14,728 bases of DNA from assembly GCA_934589705.1 (NCBI GenBank), contig CAKTOH010000032.1:1-14728 (forward strand), in the 5' to 3' direction. How positions within the stretch are numbered: position 1 is the first letter of the stretch; every line of letters starts with the position of its first letter. A model generated the notes under the pieces. That model was not told where the DNA came from and searched no databases. It worked only from the letters and a program-made list of their open reading frames with translations. Positions 13,381-14,728 of the stretch are shown one piece after another. The translations under genes were made by a program, and so were the position numbers. The stretch is from an uncultured Oscillospiraceae bacterium. GTDB taxonomy: Bacteria; Bacillota; Clostridia; Oscillospirales; Oscillospiraceae.

Positions 13381-14574
13381 ATGCCAATTCTCACCAAACG
13401 CCCGGACAAGAAGCCTCTGGGCATTTATGTACACGTTCCCTTCTGCCGCAGCAAATGCCAGTACTGCGACTTCTACTCCCTGGCCACCAAGGAGGACAAC
13501 CTCTTCGACGGCTATCTGGACGCGGTCTGCGATCACATCAAGGAGGCCGGAGAGCTGGCGCCCAATTATAAGGTAGACTCGGTCTATTTCGGCGGCGGCA
13601 CCCCCAGCTTCTTCGGCGCCGACGGTCTGGCCGTAATTCTCACCGCCATCCGCCGGAATTTTGACGTGGAAAACAGCGCGGAGATCACCGTGGAGTGCAA
13701 CCCGGACTCCGTGTCCGACCGGTTCCTCCACCGGATCCGAGCCGAGGGCTTCAACCGGATCAGCCTGGGCGTTCAGTCCGACAGCGACGAAATGCTCAAG
13801 AAGCTGGGTCGTCCCCACACCTACTCCCAGGCGGTGATGGCCTATCAGCGCATCCGCAAGGCAGGCTTCCGGAATGTGTCCGTTGACCTGATGTACGGCC
13901 TGCCCGGTCAGGATTTGCTGGACTGGACGGCGACCCTGGATAACGTCCTCCGGCTGAACCCGGAGCATATCAGCTGCTACGCATTGAAGGTGGAGGAAGG
14001 AACCCCCTTCTACCAGGTGAAGGACGCTCTGAATCTTCCTGACGAGGACACCCAGGCGGATATGTATCTGGCGGCGGTGGAGACGCTCAAGGGCAGAAGC
14101 TTCCGGCAGTACGAAATTTCCAATTTCTGCCGGAAGGGTCTGATTTCCCGGCACAATATGAAATACTGGACCGGCGGGGAATACCTGGGCTTCGGCCCCG
14201 GGGCCAGCTCGGATTTCGCGGGGAAGCGGTATACCCTGAAGCGGGATTTGCAGGCCTATATTTCCGGCATCCGGGATGGCGGCGACATTATGGAGGATTT
14301 GCAGGAGATTCCCATCCGGGAGCGGGCGGGAGAATATCTGATGCTCCGGCTTCGCACCAGCCAGGGCATTGAGCGGGAGGAATACGAGAAGACCTTCCTG
14401 CTGCCCTTTGACCCCCTGGAAGACGTGCTGGAAAAGCAGCGCCGGCTGTTCCACGCCACCCAGACCGACACCGGCAGGTGGGTGCTGACCCCCAAGGGGT
14501 ATCTGGTGAGCAACGACATTATCACTGATCTTCTGCTGGCTCAGGACAGTTCCGCGCCGCTGAAGCGGGTGTGA
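13381..14574 (+). CDS. hemW: Radical SAM heme chaperone HemW
   Basis: Radical SAM protein of 397 residues that binds heme and helps insert it into respiratory enzymes; related to, but distinct from, the oxygen-independent coproporphyrinogen oxidase HemN. Seen: IYVHVPFCRSKCQYCDFYSL with the 4Fe-4S cluster cysteines 22, 26 and 29 (CX3CX2C), GGGTPS at 71-76 for SAM binding, VECNPDSVSDRFL, RISLGVQSDSDEMLKKLGR, VDLMYGLPGQ, and a C-terminal HemW-type domain (SRHNMKYWTGGEYLGFGPGA). The start at 13381 follows AGGAGG by 8 bases; the open frame upstream runs through repeat DNA. Its position after lepA agrees with HemW. A hairpin terminator ends the gene, so hrcA-grpE-dnaK, which follow in Bacillus, are not in the same transcript here. 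Confidence 0.94.
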   Translation: MPILTKRPDKKPLGIYVHVPFCRSKCQYCDFYSLATKEDNLFDGYLDAVCDHIKEAGELAPNYKVDSVYFGGGTPSFFGADGLAVILTAIRRNFDVENSAEITVECNPDSVSDRFLHRIRAEGFNRISLGVQSDSDEMLKKLGRPHTYSQAVMAYQRIRKAGFRNVSVDLMYGLPGQDLLDWTATLDNVLRLNPEHISCYALKVEEGTPFYQVKDALNLPDEDTQADMYLAAVETLKGRSFRQYEISNFCRKGLISRHNMKYWTGGEYLGFGPGASSDFAGKRYTLKRDLQAYISGIRDGGDIMEDLQEIPIRERAGEYLMLRLRTSQGIEREEYEKTFLLPFDPLEDVLEKQRRLFHATQTDTGRWVLTPKGYLVSNDIITDLLLAQDSSAPLKRV

Positions 14575-14595
14575 TCTTTTCTATATGATAGTAGC

Positions 14596-14625
14596 GTGGG
14601 CGGCCGTCGGCCGCCCACTTTTTTC
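14596..14625 (+). terminator. Module A palindrome variant serving as hemW terminator
   Basis: GTGGGCGGCC-GTC-GGCCGCCCAC followed by TTTTTTCC, 22 bases after the stop codon. The centre is GTC instead of ATT and the outer pairs are extended. Confidence 0.85.
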
Positions 14626-14633
14626 CAAAAACG

Positions 14634-14728
14634 GGGGTTGTCTCGTTAAGAGCCCCTATGGGTCAAAATAGCCAAAATATACAATGTCATTGCGAACCAG
14701 TGACCGATGTCACTGGTGTGGCAATCCC
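14634..14728 (-). repeat. Element D, copy 3 (cut by the window end)
   Basis: GGGGTTGTCTCGTTAAG, TCAAAATAGCCAAAATATAC, AATGTCATTGCGAACCAGTG, apical CCAGTGAC/GTCACTGG, GTGTGGCAATCCC. Nearly identical to the reverse complement of the right half of D1; the rest lies beyond the window. Confidence 0.85.

Noticed and set aside
13360..14454. 364-codon minus-strand frame opposite hemW
   Set aside because: Antisense shadow of hemW.

Overview
The window reads as chromosomal DNA of a GC-rich, endospore-forming member of the Clostridia, most likely an Oscillospiraceae/Ruminococcaceae-type gut bacterium. The grounds are the YabP-YabQ-DivIC-YabR sporulation/division block, a Gram-positive type RpoD, the LepA-HemW pair, a YtrA-type GntR regulator with an ABC exporter, strong AGGAGG ribosome binding sites and GC-rich third codon positions. 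The family-level placement is inference. No tRNA, rRNA, CRISPR array, phage gene or transposase gene is visible.

Layout: (1) The 3' part of a dimeric glycyl-tRNA synthetase gene ends at a strong terminator (1-810). (2) A repeat-filled gap (822-1183) is followed by a sporulation/division run: yabP, yabQ, a divIC/ftsB-like gene, a yabR-like S1-domain gene and a short-chain dehydrogenase (1214-3530). (3) A long MITE-like palindrome separates these from rpiB (3789-4229). (4) About 1 kb of tandem repeat modules (4284-4927) leads to a perfect sigma-A promoter, a GntR-type operator and a structured leader that drive a three-gene operon: GntR repressor, ABC ATPase, large permease (4958-8362). (5) A second repeat-rich gap precedes a lone lipoprotein gene (8697-9473). 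(6) After more repeats comes rpoD on the minus strand (9904-11040). It is divergent from lepA and is followed, across one more repeat, by hemW (11312-14574). A further MITE copy runs off the window end.

How the genes work together: yabP/yabQ (with a sigma-E promoter candidate) act in spore cortex formation, while divIC has its own apparent sigma-A promoter inside yabQ. The GntR protein probably represses its own operon through the 9-bp inverted repeat just after the -10 box, and the ATPase and permease form the pump. rpoD, lepA, glyS and hemW are housekeeping genes for transcription, translation and heme delivery.

The most unusual content is between the genes. Roughly 2 kb, well over half of the non-coding DNA, is built from a small set of interchangeable hairpin modules (called A, B, D, E, F and N here) that abut, nest and occur in both orientations. 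Stems keep their pairing while their sequence changes, one 64-bp module (N) sits inside the hairpins of two different larger elements, and the A palindrome doubles as a transcription terminator after at least four genes.
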